From assembly GCA_963707275.1 (NCBI GenBank), contig CAVPPH010000003.1, forward strand, positions 310,001 through 374,000: a stretch of 64,000 nt of DNA, read 5' to 3'. Below, in pieces: positions 1 through 10,534 of this stretch. Origin of the DNA: JACKBK01 sp963707275. Lineage in GTDB: Bacteria > Chloroflexota > Anaerolineae > JAAEKA01. The position numbers and the translations under genes are program-made. The first letter of the stretch is position 1; the number at the start of each line of letters is the position of its first letter. The notes under the pieces were generated by a model. That model was given only the letters and a program-made list of their open reading frames with translations, made no database searches and was not told the DNA's origin.

Positions 1-789
<789 letters not shown>

Positions 790-1101
790 TGCGGCATACT
801 CCTTCTGGTGGAGTGGGCACTGCTGGGAACACAGAACTTTTCGGTCGGGCCAGCGATAGGCCCGGGCATGTCGCCAAAACCGTTGATCCTCAGCGTGCGT
901 GGAGGTTAGATAGGTGGCGGGGTGACAGGGTGAGGTTGCGAGCAGTCTGGAGCCATCCGGGGTGGTGGATGAAGGAGCCGCTCCCGCCGAGCGGTCGTGA
1001 GCAGTCCAAACCTGGTGGTCAGACCTCCTTTCGATTGAAGCAGGCCGGCATGAAAGCCGGGCGAGGAAGCGCTGAACAATGCCAGCGCAAGCAATGGCGA
1101 G

Positions 1102-1130
1102 ATTATAGCACAGGCCGCTGTGACGCGCAA
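1102..1130 (-). promoter_or_regulatory. Predicted promoter of the ABC ATPase gene (TTGCGC-17-TATAAT)
   Basis: On the minus strand, TTGCGC (1125-1130) and a perfect TATAAT (1102-1107) are 17 bp apart. Transcription would start near 1095, giving a leader of about 300 nt before the ATG at 789. I recognise no riboswitch or uORF in that leader. The remainder of the 790-1254 gap holds only a repeat unit at 1221-1257. Confidence 0.5.
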
Positions 1131-1254
1131 AGCGGTTTGCAATCTGATTCGCAGCGATCCAGTATTCGTCCTGCACGGAAAATTCTGGACTTCTCACCTC
1201 CGCGGGACTGACAAACAGAATATCGGTTAACGATTACCGTTCACCGATTACCGA

Positions 1255-2322
1255 TCACTGCCCCAACAGTCGCGCCACGGCCGCGGCGCGGTTGTTGACC
1301 TCCAGCTTGGCAAAAATGGCCTTCAGGTGGCGTTTGACCGTGTTCTCCGAGATCACCAGCGCCTCGGCCATCTCGCGGTTGCTCAGTCCCTGGCCCAGCA
1401 GCTCCAGCACCTCGCGCTCACGCTCGGTCAGCGCAGCCAGCGCGCCGACCGGCGCGGCGGCCAGCGCGCGGTCCACCAGCCGCAGAAACGCCTGGCGGTC
1501 GAAATCACGCTTTTCCAGATAACCCACAATCGCGCGCCGCTCGAATGCCTTGTCCACATCCGCCGGCCAGGCGGACCCGCTGACGACGATGGCCGGAATG
1601 CCGGCCCGGTCGGTGCTCTCCAGCAGACGCAGGCCGTCGGTGTTGTCGAACGGAGCGACGGAGCTCGCCAGAGTCAGATCGACCACCGCCAGCGTGTAGA
1701 CGTTGTGACGCAACATGCCCAATGCCTCGCCGTAGCTGCGGCTTGTGTGCACCTGGAGGTCACGCTCGCTCAGCAGTTCCGACAGAACGCTGCGCCAGCC
1801 GGCGTCGTCCTCCACCAACAGCGCCAGCCGCAGGCCATCGCCCGTAGGCAGCGACTCGCCGCCGGGCGCGCTTGCTGGAGCCATCGGTTGATCATCAGCC
1901 ACGCCGGCACGCGCGCCGGTCAGTATCTCGCGCACGATGCGGCGAAACTCGGAACGGCGAAAGGCCTCTTTGCGCAGACAGGTCAGCGCGCCATGCACCG
2001 TCAACACCTGCACCGCCAGTTCCACCGTCGCGTAGCCGGTCAGCAGCAGCGCGGTGCAGGCAGGATCGTGCTTCCTGACCGTCTCCAGCACCCGCAGCCC
2101 GTCCTGGTTGCGGTGATCCTCGCGCCCCAGCGACAGGTCGATCACCGCAAGCCGATAGGATCGCAATCCGATACAGGCCGCGGCTGTGGCCAGGCTGTCA
2201 GCCAGGTCAACTTCCAAATCCTCGTCGGTCAGGATTTCGACCAGAATTTGCTGCCAGGAAGGGTCATCCTCGACAACCAACGCCCGGGGAGGTTGCGACG
2301 AGCCAGGCAGTTTCATCGCCAT
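1255..2322 (-). CDS. Response regulator with two receiver domains and a LuxR-type HTH
   Basis: Transcriptional regulator of about 355 aa. Receiver 1 lies at about residues 10-125 (acidic pair VVEDD, phospho-Asp in AVIDLSL, Lys in CLRKE) and receiver 2 at about 165-280 (LLVEDD, AVVDLTL, LEKRDF). A C-terminal LuxR/NarL HTH follows (LTEREREVLELLGQGLSNRE). Both receivers keep their phosphorylation Asp, so two phospho-inputs may converge on one output. The ATG at 2322 is chosen because it sits 1 nt after the kinase stop and behind GGAAAG. It is almost certainly co-transcribed with the upstream histidine kinase. Its stop TGA lies inside an intergenic repeat (CAGTGATCGGT). Target genes are unknown. 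Confidence 0.85.
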   Translation of the reverse strand: MAMKLPGSSQPPRALVVEDDPSWQQILVEILTDEDLEVDLADSLATAAACIGLRSYRLAVIDLSLGREDHRNQDGLRVLETVRKHDPACTALLLTGYATVELAVQVLTVHGALTCLRKEAFRRSEFRRIVREILTGARAGVADDQPMAPASAPGGESLPTGDGLRLALLVEDDAGWRSVLSELLSERDLQVHTSRSYGEALGMLRHNVYTLAVVDLTLASSVAPFDNTDGLRLLESTDRAGIPAIVVSGSAWPADVDKAFERRAIVGYLEKRDFDRQAFLRLVDRALAAAPVGALAALTEREREVLELLGQGLSNREMAEALVISENTVKRHLKAIFAKLEVNNRAAAVARLLGQ

Positions 2323-2323
2323 C

Positions 2324-4542
2324 TTAACTTTCCACGCCGGCGGCCAGCGGCAGCCGCAGGATGAACGTTGCGCCGTGCTGGCCGTCGCTGTCAACGGTGA
2401 CAGAGCCGCCGAAGCGCGCCATCAGCGTCTTGACCCACCATAGCCCGAAGCCAAGCTTGCCGGAGTGCACCTTTCGGCCCGAAAAGTTGAAGTCAAAAAT
2501 ACGCTCGTGCAGCTCCAGCGATACGCCCGGTCCGTTGTCCGTCACCCGCATTTCGACCCAACTACCCGCCTGACTGCCCTGGATCGTGATCACAGCCCTG
2601 CCCGTCCATGGCCGCAGCGGCGTTCTCGATCAGGTTGGCGAACACCAGCGCCAGCCGCCGCGGTCCAGCGGTCACGGCGGGCAGGCCATCGATGCCCTCG
2701 ACGCGAACTTCGACGCCCGGCGGCAGCTCACAGCTTGCCAGCGCCTCGGCGATGCCTTCCGCCAGCTCGATGGGCTGCGCGTTGATGGGACGCAGCAGGT
2801 AGAAGCTCTCGCGCATGATGGCCATGGCTTCGGCCGCGCTGCGCTCGATCTCCTCCAGATTGTGCGCCAGATACGGGTCGGCCTGCAAGGCTGGCAGGCA
2901 CTTGTCCTGAATGCCCTCGACGCGCACCGGCACCGTGCCGATCTTGTTGTTGATGCGGTGCAGCAGGTTGGCGGCGATGTCGCCCACGGCGGCGAAGGTC
3001 TCGGCCAGCGCGCGCTGCTCCTCCGATGGCGCGCAGCGCGTCGCGGCGCGCCGCCTCGACGCACGGCCAGCGCGGCGTGGTGCGCCAGCACCGTCAGCAC
3101 CTTCTTGTCCCAGTCCGCCACGGCAAAACGGCGCTGATCGGACGCGGTGGCTGTAGACGCTGAACGCGCCGGTCGCCTGACCGGTCGCGCCCGCCCGCAG
3201 CGGCACGATCAACGCGCCCGTCCAGCCGTGCTTCACGGCCAGATCGTGCAGGTAGAACCGTTCCTCGCGGCGCAGGTCGTCCACGGCCAGCGATTCGCCT
3301 GTGACAACGCAGGCGCCGGTCAGGCTTTCGTGCAGGGGCAGCCGCGCGCCGCGTCGCAGCGTGGCGTTGGTGGCTCGCAGCTCCAACTCGTCGCCCGCCA
3401 GTACCCAGATGCTCGCCACCGGCACGTTGAGCAGCTCGCACGCCATCTGCACCAGGCGCTCGAAGACCTGCTGCGGCGGATCGGAAAGCAGCCGCTCGGC
3501 GATCTCCTGCAAGGCGTCCAGCAGTCGCTGCTCCTGGATCGCGATGACGGCCTGGGTTGCCAGCGACTGCAGCAGCTGGCTGTCCTGCTGGCTGAATGCG
3601 CCGACAGCCGGGCTTTCCAGGTTGAGCACGCCTTCCAGCCGTCCGCTGGCGCCGATCAGCGGCACAGCCAGCTCGGAACGCATCTCGATCGCACGGTCCA
3701 GCGGGTAGTAGACCCGCGACCAGGGGTTGGCGCGCAGGTCGGGGATCAACAGCGGCTGGCGCACCCTGGCGGCCCAGCCCATGATGCTGGTGGTGTTGAT
3801 GGGCAGCGCCTCGACCGCCGGCTGGCCCAGATCGTCGCCGGCCACGGCTGCCGTCACCAGCTTCTGGCCGCTGCGCGTCCGCCAGACGAAAGATGCCGTA
3901 GTGCGCGCCGGTCACCTCCAGCGCCATCTGCAGGATCGCCTCCAGCGTGTCCTCCAGCTTGAGCCGCGAGGAGATCAGCAGGTCGGCGCGGCGCAGCCTT
4001 TGCAGTTCCTCGGCGGTGCGGGCCAGATCCTTGTTGACCCGGGTCGTGTTCTGCGCCAGCGCCAGGGCGGCTGCGGCCTGGTTCGCCAGGATACCCAGCA
4101 CGTCCACCGTTGTCACGGAAAGGGGACGGGCAGCCGCGACGCCAAGCAGGCCGCCGGGCTGGCCGGCAACTAGAATCGGCCACCAACTCGGTGCTCCCGT
4201 GACTGCGCTCGCGATGACCGGTCGCCGGTCACGCAATGCCGTCCAGCCCGGCGAGCGTGGCTCCGAGTAAGAGACGTCTGCGGACAAGCGCCAGTCGCCT
4301 GAAACCGCCTGCCACGCCGGGTCGCCGATCCGATCCGCGTCATCCCAGGCGAGCAAAATCGCCGGACCGCTGGCAACCTGCCGCGCGCCGTCGACGATCC
4401 GCTGCAATACGCGCTGAATGGCCGGGCCGTCGCCGGCCGCGCTGGCGTTGACCGCTGCCGAGATGTCGTTCAACAGCGCCAGCGTGACGGCCAGGTCGGC
4501 TGCACTTTGTTGCTCCATGACCGGGGGTTCGAATGTGACCAT
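2324..4542 (-). CDS. GAF-domain sensor histidine kinase, reading frame broken at about four places
   Basis: Soluble-looking sensor kinase of about 735 aa with no obvious membrane segment. After an N-terminal region come GAF-like modules (about residues 15-150, 190-340 and 350-500), then a candidate phospho-acceptor helix (NLLHRINNKIG) and a HATPase domain with N-box (ANLIENAAAAM), G1 (DNGPGV) and G2 (GFGLWWVKTLM). Frame breaks fall near 3850, 3160, 3040 and 2592, and each protein segment resumes in another frame, so one gene is reconstructed. The start at 4542 has no Shine-Dalgarno, but TATAAT lies 6 nt upstream, suggesting a leaderless message; ATG 4518 is an alternative. Its partner is the dual-receiver regulator immediately downstream. 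Confidence 0.8.
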
Positions 4543-4548
4543 GCTGCG

Positions 4549-4554
4549 ATTATA
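4549..4554 (-). promoter_or_regulatory. -10 element of a likely leaderless promoter for the histidine kinase
   Basis: A perfect TATAAT on the minus strand is followed by 6 nt and then ATG, so transcription would start at or next to the start codon. No clear -35 is visible. The rest of the 4543-4927 gap contains a perfect 10-bp hairpin at 4616-4639 and nothing else recognisable. Confidence 0.5.
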
Positions 4555-4615
4555 CCGCCCCGACTGTCTGATGAGAAACTGAAGCCGGTGATCCGGTCGC
4601 GAATGAGAACAGCGC

Positions 4616-4639
4616 CGTCGGGCACCATCGTGCCCGACG
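4616..4639. repeat. Perfect 10-bp inverted repeat, unknown role
   Basis: CGTCGGGCAC and GTGCCCGACG enclose a 4-nt loop. There is no T-tract on either side, so it is not a standard terminator. Confidence 0.5.
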
Positions 4640-4927
4640 ACGCTGCGGTTAGTTCGATCGCGTTCGCTCCGCCCCTACCGGATGACGCATCTGAGACGAC
4701 CATGCGCGTTACGCACAGCCATGGATGAAAATGTCACTGCGAGGCGGCGGCCGCCGACACCTGCGCCTGCGCCGAGCCGCAGGCGAGGTGCAGGTGAGCA
4801 GTCTCTCTGGTAAAGCCGAGAGATTGCTTCGCCGCAGACGGCTCGCAACCCTGGCGCCGCCCACCAGGGCAGGTGTGACAGTGAGGCGCTATTTTCAAGA
4901 CAGCAGGATGCGCGCTCCGCGACGGCG

Positions 4928-5533
4928 CTAGCCCTTGGTGATCATAGGCATGAACAGGTCCCGGGTCGGCACGCGGTATGCGACCCGCAGACCGCACAAC
5001 CGCATGGTGCTGCCGTTCTGCCCCGGCGACCAGTTAAGGACGTAGGAGCGACTGCTGTTGTCCACGACGTGGCCGACGTAGCTGCTCAACTGCGTGCCGT
5101 AACCGCCCGTCCCGGCAGAGCTGGCGCTGGTGATGTCCGTGAAGCCGCCGGTGCTGTTGTACGAGGTGACCCAGGCAGTGCTGCTGCTGGCGCTGGTGTC
5201 GTAGTAGTAGATGCGCAGATAGTCGATCCGACTGCCCTGCGGCAAGCCGAGGTGGATATTGAACAGTTCCGAACCGCTGGCGCGTGACACACAGCCGGTG
5301 CCGCTGTAATCCCAACCGCTGCTGCTGTCACGCGGCCGCAGGGCCGCGCCGGCAACATACTCGTAGTGAAAGGTGGTTGAAAAGCCACGACTGCTGGCCG
5401 CGGGCGAGTCGGTCGTCCCGGCCGGCGGCAGCTCGGCGCTTCCGCTCGCGCCTGCGGCTCCGGTGATGGTCAACAGCGCCAACAGAACGAGCGCGATGGT
5501 CACTACTGACCGCTTCTTTGCTGGTGCGTTCAT
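4928..5533 (-). CDS. Secreted protein of unknown function, paralogue of its neighbour
   Basis: 201-aa predicted exported protein. ATG 5533 follows AAGGAG; the N-terminus is basic (MNAPAKKR) and then hydrophobic (VVTIALVLLALLTITGAAG), a typical signal peptide. A domain of about 120 aa from roughly residue 70 is rich in Ser, Tyr and Gly, with landmarks AGAALRPRDSSSGWDYSGTG, RIDYLRIYYYDT, GYGTQLS and MRLCGLRVAYRVP. Two cysteines, in GTGC and RLCG, are shared with the neighbour and could form a disulfide. I do not recognise the family; a beta-rich extracellular fold is a guess. It ends close after the domain with no anchor. Confidence 0.75.
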   Translation of the reverse strand: MNAPAKKRSVVTIALVLLALLTITGAAGASGSAELPPAGTTDSPAASSRGFSTTFHYEYVAGAALRPRDSSSGWDYSGTGCVSRASGSELFNIHLGLPQGSRIDYLRIYYYDTSASSSTAWVTSYNSTGGFTDITSASSAGTGGYGTQLSSYVGHVVDNSSRSYVLNWSPGQNGSTMRLCGLRVAYRVPTRDLFMPMITKG

Positions 5534-5579
5534 GATGCTTCTCCTTTGTTCATGGGTTCTGATATTAGCATCGTGAACG

Positions 5580-6464
5580 CTAAACCGGCACACGGTAGGC
5601 GACGCGCAGGCCACACAACCGCATGCTGCTGCCATTGGTGCCAGCAGACCAGTTGAGAACGTAAGACCGGGAAGCGGTATTGGCGACATGGCCGGAGTAT
5701 GCGCTCAACTGCGTGCCGTAACCGGCGTTGCCTGTGGACGCAGCGCTGGTGACATCGGTGAAGTTGCCCGCGCTGTCGTAGTTGGTAACCCATGCCGTGC
5801 TGTTGCTGCCGCTGGTGTCGTAGTAGTAAATGCGCAGGTAGTCGATGCGGCTGCCATCGGGGATGGCGAGGTGAATGTTCAACAGCTCAGACCCGCTGGC
5901 ACACGAAACACAACCGGTGCCGGAGTAGTCCCAGCCGCTGGAGCTATCGCGCGGCCGCAGCGCTGCGCCGGCGACGTAGATGTAATAGAAGTCGGACCAG
6001 GCATCGGGGCTGCGCTCACCGACTCCCTGGGGAGCGCTGTAGCCATCCTGGTCAGGCTGAGGCTCGACGAAGAACTGTTCCCAGTTCGGCGCCTCAACCG
6101 ACTGCGCTTCCGATTGTTCCGCGGAAACATCGGCGGCGCGGAACGCGGCGCCGGTGTATCCGTTCTCGTCAGCCTCTGGCGCCGCGGTTGCGTCGACCAG
6201 AGCTGTTGGCTCTGCGCCGGCGGCCTCAGACGCTTCTGCCTGCTGGTCCGCCTCGCGAACAACGCCAGTGTAGCCGTCTTCGTCCGCATCGTCGCCGATC
6301 AGCGCGTTGACTTGCGGGCCGGCAACCGGGCCAGCCAGAAACAGCTCCAGGTCTTCGCTGACATCTTCCTGCGCCGGCGGTCTGGCCGACGCGACGGTTC
6401 CCGTCAGCACCAGCGCCAGGATCAAAATTGCCACCATGGGCAGCGTTCGTTTCGTTCGTACCAT
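5580..6464 (-). CDS. Secreted protein of unknown function with acidic DGY-repeat linker
   Basis: 294-aa predicted exported protein; ATG 6464 is behind GGAGG. A signal peptide (MVRTKRTLPMVAILILALVL) is followed by an acidic, Ala/Glu-rich stretch of about 115 aa carrying three spaced D-x-D/N-G-Y motifs (DADEDGYTG, EADENGYTG, QPDQDGYSA), then the same C-terminal domain as the next gene, including both cysteines. The two genes lie 46 bp apart in the same direction and are clearly a tandem duplication in which one copy gained or lost the linker. The start codon is secure; function unknown. Confidence 0.75.
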   Translation of the reverse strand: MVRTKRTLPMVAILILALVLTGTVASARPPAQEDVSEDLELFLAGPVAGPQVNALIGDDADEDGYTGVVREADQQAEASEAAGAEPTALVDATAAPEADENGYTGAAFRAADVSAEQSEAQSVEAPNWEQFFVEPQPDQDGYSAPQGVGERSPDAWSDFYYIYVAGAALRPRDSSSGWDYSGTGCVSCASGSELLNIHLAIPDGSRIDYLRIYYYDTSGSNSTAWVTNYDSAGNFTDVTSAASTGNAGYGTQLSAYSGHVANTASRSYVLNWSAGTNGSSMRLCGLRVAYRVPV

Positions 6465-6574
6465 TGTTCGTTCCTCCATTGTTTGGCTTCTGCGCAGCCC
6501 AAGAACCGCTGCAAGTTGTTGAACGAATATAGCCAGCGAAATCCGGCACGGCGACCGCTTTGCGGCAGAGAAAT

Positions 6575-6603
6575 TTGGCGCGGATCGCCCGATCAACTAT
6601 AAT
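6575..6603 (+). promoter_or_regulatory. Predicted promoter of nrfHA (TTGGCG-17-TATAAT)
   Basis: TTGGCG (6575-6580) and TATAAT (6598-6603) are separated by 17 bp, about 105 bp before the nrfH start. No activator site is evident. Confidence 0.5.
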
Positions 6604-6707
6604 TCCAGTCGTGCCTCTGCCCGCAAGTAGTGCGCCAATCTGGCGCCATCGACACTTGCTCGTCCCAACTTTTACCTGTTCGTCAACCTATCCTACGAAA
6701 GGATGCT

Positions 6708-7181
6708 ATGACCGATCAAGCAACCTCGACCGGAAGTCTGCGTCGCTGGATCCTGGCCGCCGTGATCATGCTGGGGGTGCTCGTCGGACTGGGCCTGTTC
6801 ACGTTTATCTACGCGCAGGGTGGCTCTTATCTGGTGGACGATCCCGCTGCCTGCGCCAACTGTCACACGATGTGGGACCAGTACGACGCCTGGAATCGAG
6901 GCAGCCACAAGGCCGTCGCGACCTGCAACGACTGCCATGTTCCCCATACCGACCCTGTCTCCAAGTGGGTCGTCAAGGGAATCAACGGCTTCAATCACAG
7001 CCTGGCGTTCACCCTCGGCAACTTTCCCGACACCATTCACATACGCCAGTTCAATGCTGAAGTGGCGCAGGCCAACTGCGTCCATTGTCACGAAGGCATG
7101 GTCAGTCAAATCCACGGCGCACTGCCGGGAGAAGATCGACCCTGCACCGACTGCCACACCAACCCGGGCCACGGCCGTTAA
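6708..7181 (+). CDS. nrfH: Cytochrome c nitrite reductase small subunit NrfH, tetraheme quinol dehydrogenase
   Basis: 157-aa membrane-anchored tetraheme cytochrome of the NapC/NirT/NrfH family. One N-terminal transmembrane helix (about residues 12-35, WILAAVIMLGVLVGLGLFTF) is followed by four CxxCH sites: CANCH, CNDCH, CVHCH and CTDCH. The family oxidises menaquinol and passes electrons to NrfA on the outer face of the membrane. The ATG at 6708 has AAAGGA just upstream. nrfA starts 27 bp downstream, the usual nrfHA order. Four hemes and the short length fit NrfH better than a pentaheme NapC. Confidence 0.93.
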   Translation: MTDQATSTGSLRRWILAAVIMLGVLVGLGLFTFIYAQGGSYLVDDPAACANCHTMWDQYDAWNRGSHKAVATCNDCHVPHTDPVSKWVVKGINGFNHSLAFTLGNFPDTIHIRQFNAEVAQANCVHCHEGMVSQIHGALPGEDRPCTDCHTNPGHGR

Positions 7182-7208
7182 CCACGAACTCATTGGAGCA
7201 GATAACTT

Positions 7209-8549
<1,341 letters not shown>

Positions 8550-8574
8550 CCCGCTCTACCCCACAGACCACGAA

Positions 8575-8606
8575 CACCCCGAAGCGATCTGCTTCGGGGT
8601 GTTTTG
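8575..8606 (+). terminator. Intrinsic terminator after nrfA
   Basis: An 11-bp perfect stem CACCCCGAAGC / GCTTCGGGGTG with a 5-nt loop is followed by TTTTG, 25 bp past the nrfA stop. Confidence 0.85.
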
Positions 8607-8688
8607 ATTCAATACCTCTCGCCGCCGCAACAGGGCTCCTTAAGAGTCGCTGATTCCGCACCACTGTCACGCTGACAGAATCCATGAC

Positions 8689-8726
8689 TTGACAAGATCG
8701 CAAAAATACGATAAAATTTAGCCTAA
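8689..8726 (+). promoter_or_regulatory. Promoter of the feo operon with candidate DtxR box
   Basis: A consensus TTGACA (8689-8694) and TAAAAT (8712-8717) are 17 bp apart. Directly over the expected start site lies the short palindrome TTAGCCTAA (8718-8726), which resembles half-sites of DtxR/IdeR/MntR operators. An RBS AAGAGGA follows and ATG is at 8747. Repression by the first gene product when iron is plentiful is the natural inference. Confidence 0.6.
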
Positions 8727-8746
8727 TCAAAAAGAGGATTTAGTCA

Positions 8747-9424
8747 ATGCAAATACCAGGACTTACTCAAGCTCACCAGGACTATCTCAAGGCCATCTAT
8801 CTGCTGCGCAGCCGCGGCGAGACGGCCAGCAACTCAGCCATCGCCCAGGCGCTGGGCGTGTCGCCGGCGTCAGCCACCAATATGGTCAAGCGACTGTCCG
8901 AGGCGGGCCTCATCGCATACTCGCCCTATCAGGGGGTCGATCTCACGCAGGAGGGCTTGCAGATCGCTCTGAAAATGGTGCGCCGCCACCGGCTGGTGGA
9001 GCTGCTGCTGCACGAGATTCTGGAACTCCCCTGGGACGGCGTCCACGGCGAAGCCGAACGCATCGAGCACGCCATCAGCGACGAGGTCGAGGAGGCCATC
9101 GCCCGCAAGCTGGGCAATCCACGCTTCGACCCGCACGGCGACCCGATCCCCAGCCGCGACGGCGCGCTTGAAGTTCGCACCGCGCAACGCCAGTTGTCAG
9201 ACCTGGTGACCGGCGAAACGGCCAACGTGTCCCGCGTGCTGGCGCAGGACAGCGAACGCCTGCGCTACTTTGGCAGCATCGGGCTCTATCCCGGCACACA
9301 GGTGACGGTGCTCGAGCAGTCGCCGTTCGACGGCCCACTGCTGATCGAGATCAACGGCCAGCAGCGAATTCTGGCCCACGCGCTGGCCAAGTCAGTCGGC
9401 GTCACAGCGGGCGGTAACCAGTAA
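8747..9424 (+). CDS. DtxR/MntR-family metal-dependent repressor with C-terminal FeoA-like domain
   Basis: 225-aa regulator. It has an N-terminal winged helix (about 1-65; SNSAIAQALGVSPASATNMV as recognition region), a metal-binding and dimerisation domain (about 65-140; RRHRLVELLLHEIL, EAERIEHAISDEV, NPRFDPHGDPIP) and an SH3/FeoA-like domain (about 150-220; LRYFGSIGLYPGTQVTVLE). This is the usual three-part DtxR/IdeR architecture. It is first in an operon with iron(II) transport genes, so iron is the likely co-repressor. Its stop TAA lies within an intergenic repeat (CAGTAATCGGT). Iron rather than manganese is inferred from the neighbours. Confidence 0.9.
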   Translation: MQIPGLTQAHQDYLKAIYLLRSRGETASNSAIAQALGVSPASATNMVKRLSEAGLIAYSPYQGVDLTQEGLQIALKMVRRHRLVELLLHEILELPWDGVHGEAERIEHAISDEVEEAIARKLGNPRFDPHGDPIPSRDGALEVRTAQRQLSDLVTGETANVSRVLAQDSERLRYFGSIGLYPGTQVTVLEQSPFDGPLLIEINGQQRILAHALAKSVGVTAGGNQ

Positions 9425-9476
9425 TCGGTGAACAGTGAACAGTCGGAGGTCAGTAGTCCGATCACAGGAGAACTCT

Positions 9477-10514
9477 ATGAACGACCCATTGGTTGCATTA
9501 TTGATAGCCGGTTTGTTGGCCGGTGTTACAGCGCTGTTGTTCTGGCCGGAGCGCGGACTGGTGATCCGCTGGCGGCGCTCACGCCAGATGAACGAACGCG
9601 TGCTGGCCGAGGACGCGTTGAAGCACATCCACAAGCAAGAGATGAATGGCCAGCCGGCAACGATGGAGAGCGTGGCTGGCACGCTGCACATCTCGCGCGA
9701 CCAGGCGGCCGAGTTGCTGACGCGGGCCGAGGAGAACGACCTGGTAGCCAGCGAAGCAGGCGCACTGCACCTGACGCCTGACGGCCGCAATGCCGCGCTG
9801 CACATCATCCGCGCGCATCGGCTATGGGAACGCTACCTGGCCGACCAGACCGGCTTCGACGAGGCCCAGTGGCACGGCCAGGCTGATCGCATCGAACACA
9901 GCCTGCAGCCGGCCGACGCTGACGCCCTGGCTGCCAGCCTGGGCAATCCCACCCACGATCCGCACGGGGACCCGATCCCCGATGCCACCGGCCAGTTTGT
10001 GGCCCACGGCGGGAAGCCGTTGACAGCCATCGCACTGGACCAGCCAGCACAGATCGTACATATCGAGGACGAGCCGGAAACGATTTACGCCCAGCTTGTC
10101 GCGCAGGGACTGTACCCCGGCATGACCGTGCGGCTGATCGAAACCACATCCAAGCGGGTGCGCTTCTGGGCCAACGGCGACGAACACGTGCTGGCGCCGA
10201 TCCTGGCGACCAACATCTCAGTCGTTCCCCTGCCACAGACGGCGGCAGTTGTAATAGAGGACGACAGTGAGACGCTGGCCGATCTCAAGCTGGGCGAACG
10301 CGGCGAGGTGAAAGCCATCCTGCCGCGTTGCCGCGGTGCAGAACGCCGACGCTTCATGGACCTGGGTATTCTACCTGGCACCGTCATTGCCGCCGAGATG
10401 ATCAGCGCGGGCGGTGACCCGACAGCCTACCGCATCCGCGAGGCGCTGATCGCCCTGCGCAGCGAGCAGGCTCGCATGATACAGATTACACGCCGCCCCG
10501 AAGCGACAGCGTGA
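9477..10514 (+). CDS. Membrane-anchored DtxR-like protein fused to FeoA-type domains
   Basis: 345-aa protein; ATG 9477 is behind AGGAG. An N-terminal transmembrane helix (about 5-23, VALLIAGLLAGVTALLFWP) is followed by a DtxR-like winged helix (about 45-110; MESVAGTLHISRDQAAELL), a metal-domain-like block (ADRIEHSL, NPTHDPHGDPIPD) and two SH3/FeoA-like segments (about 195-250 and 265-335; RRRFMDLGILPGTVI). It sits between the soluble regulator and feoB, where free-standing feoA is usually found, so it may supply the FeoA function to the FeoB complex from the membrane. Whether the helix-turn-helix still binds DNA is doubtful. No separate feoA is present. Confidence 0.8.
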   Translation: MNDPLVALLIAGLLAGVTALLFWPERGLVIRWRRSRQMNERVLAEDALKHIHKQEMNGQPATMESVAGTLHISRDQAAELLTRAEENDLVASEAGALHLTPDGRNAALHIIRAHRLWERYLADQTGFDEAQWHGQADRIEHSLQPADADALAASLGNPTHDPHGDPIPDATGQFVAHGGKPLTAIALDQPAQIVHIEDEPETIYAQLVAQGLYPGMTVRLIETTSKRVRFWANGDEHVLAPILATNISVVPLPQTAAVVIEDDSETLADLKLGERGEVKAILPRCRGAERRRFMDLGILPGTVIAAEMISAGGDPTAYRIREALIALRSEQARMIQITRRPEATA

Positions 10515-10534
10515 CGAGGAAGAGGAGACAGTGA

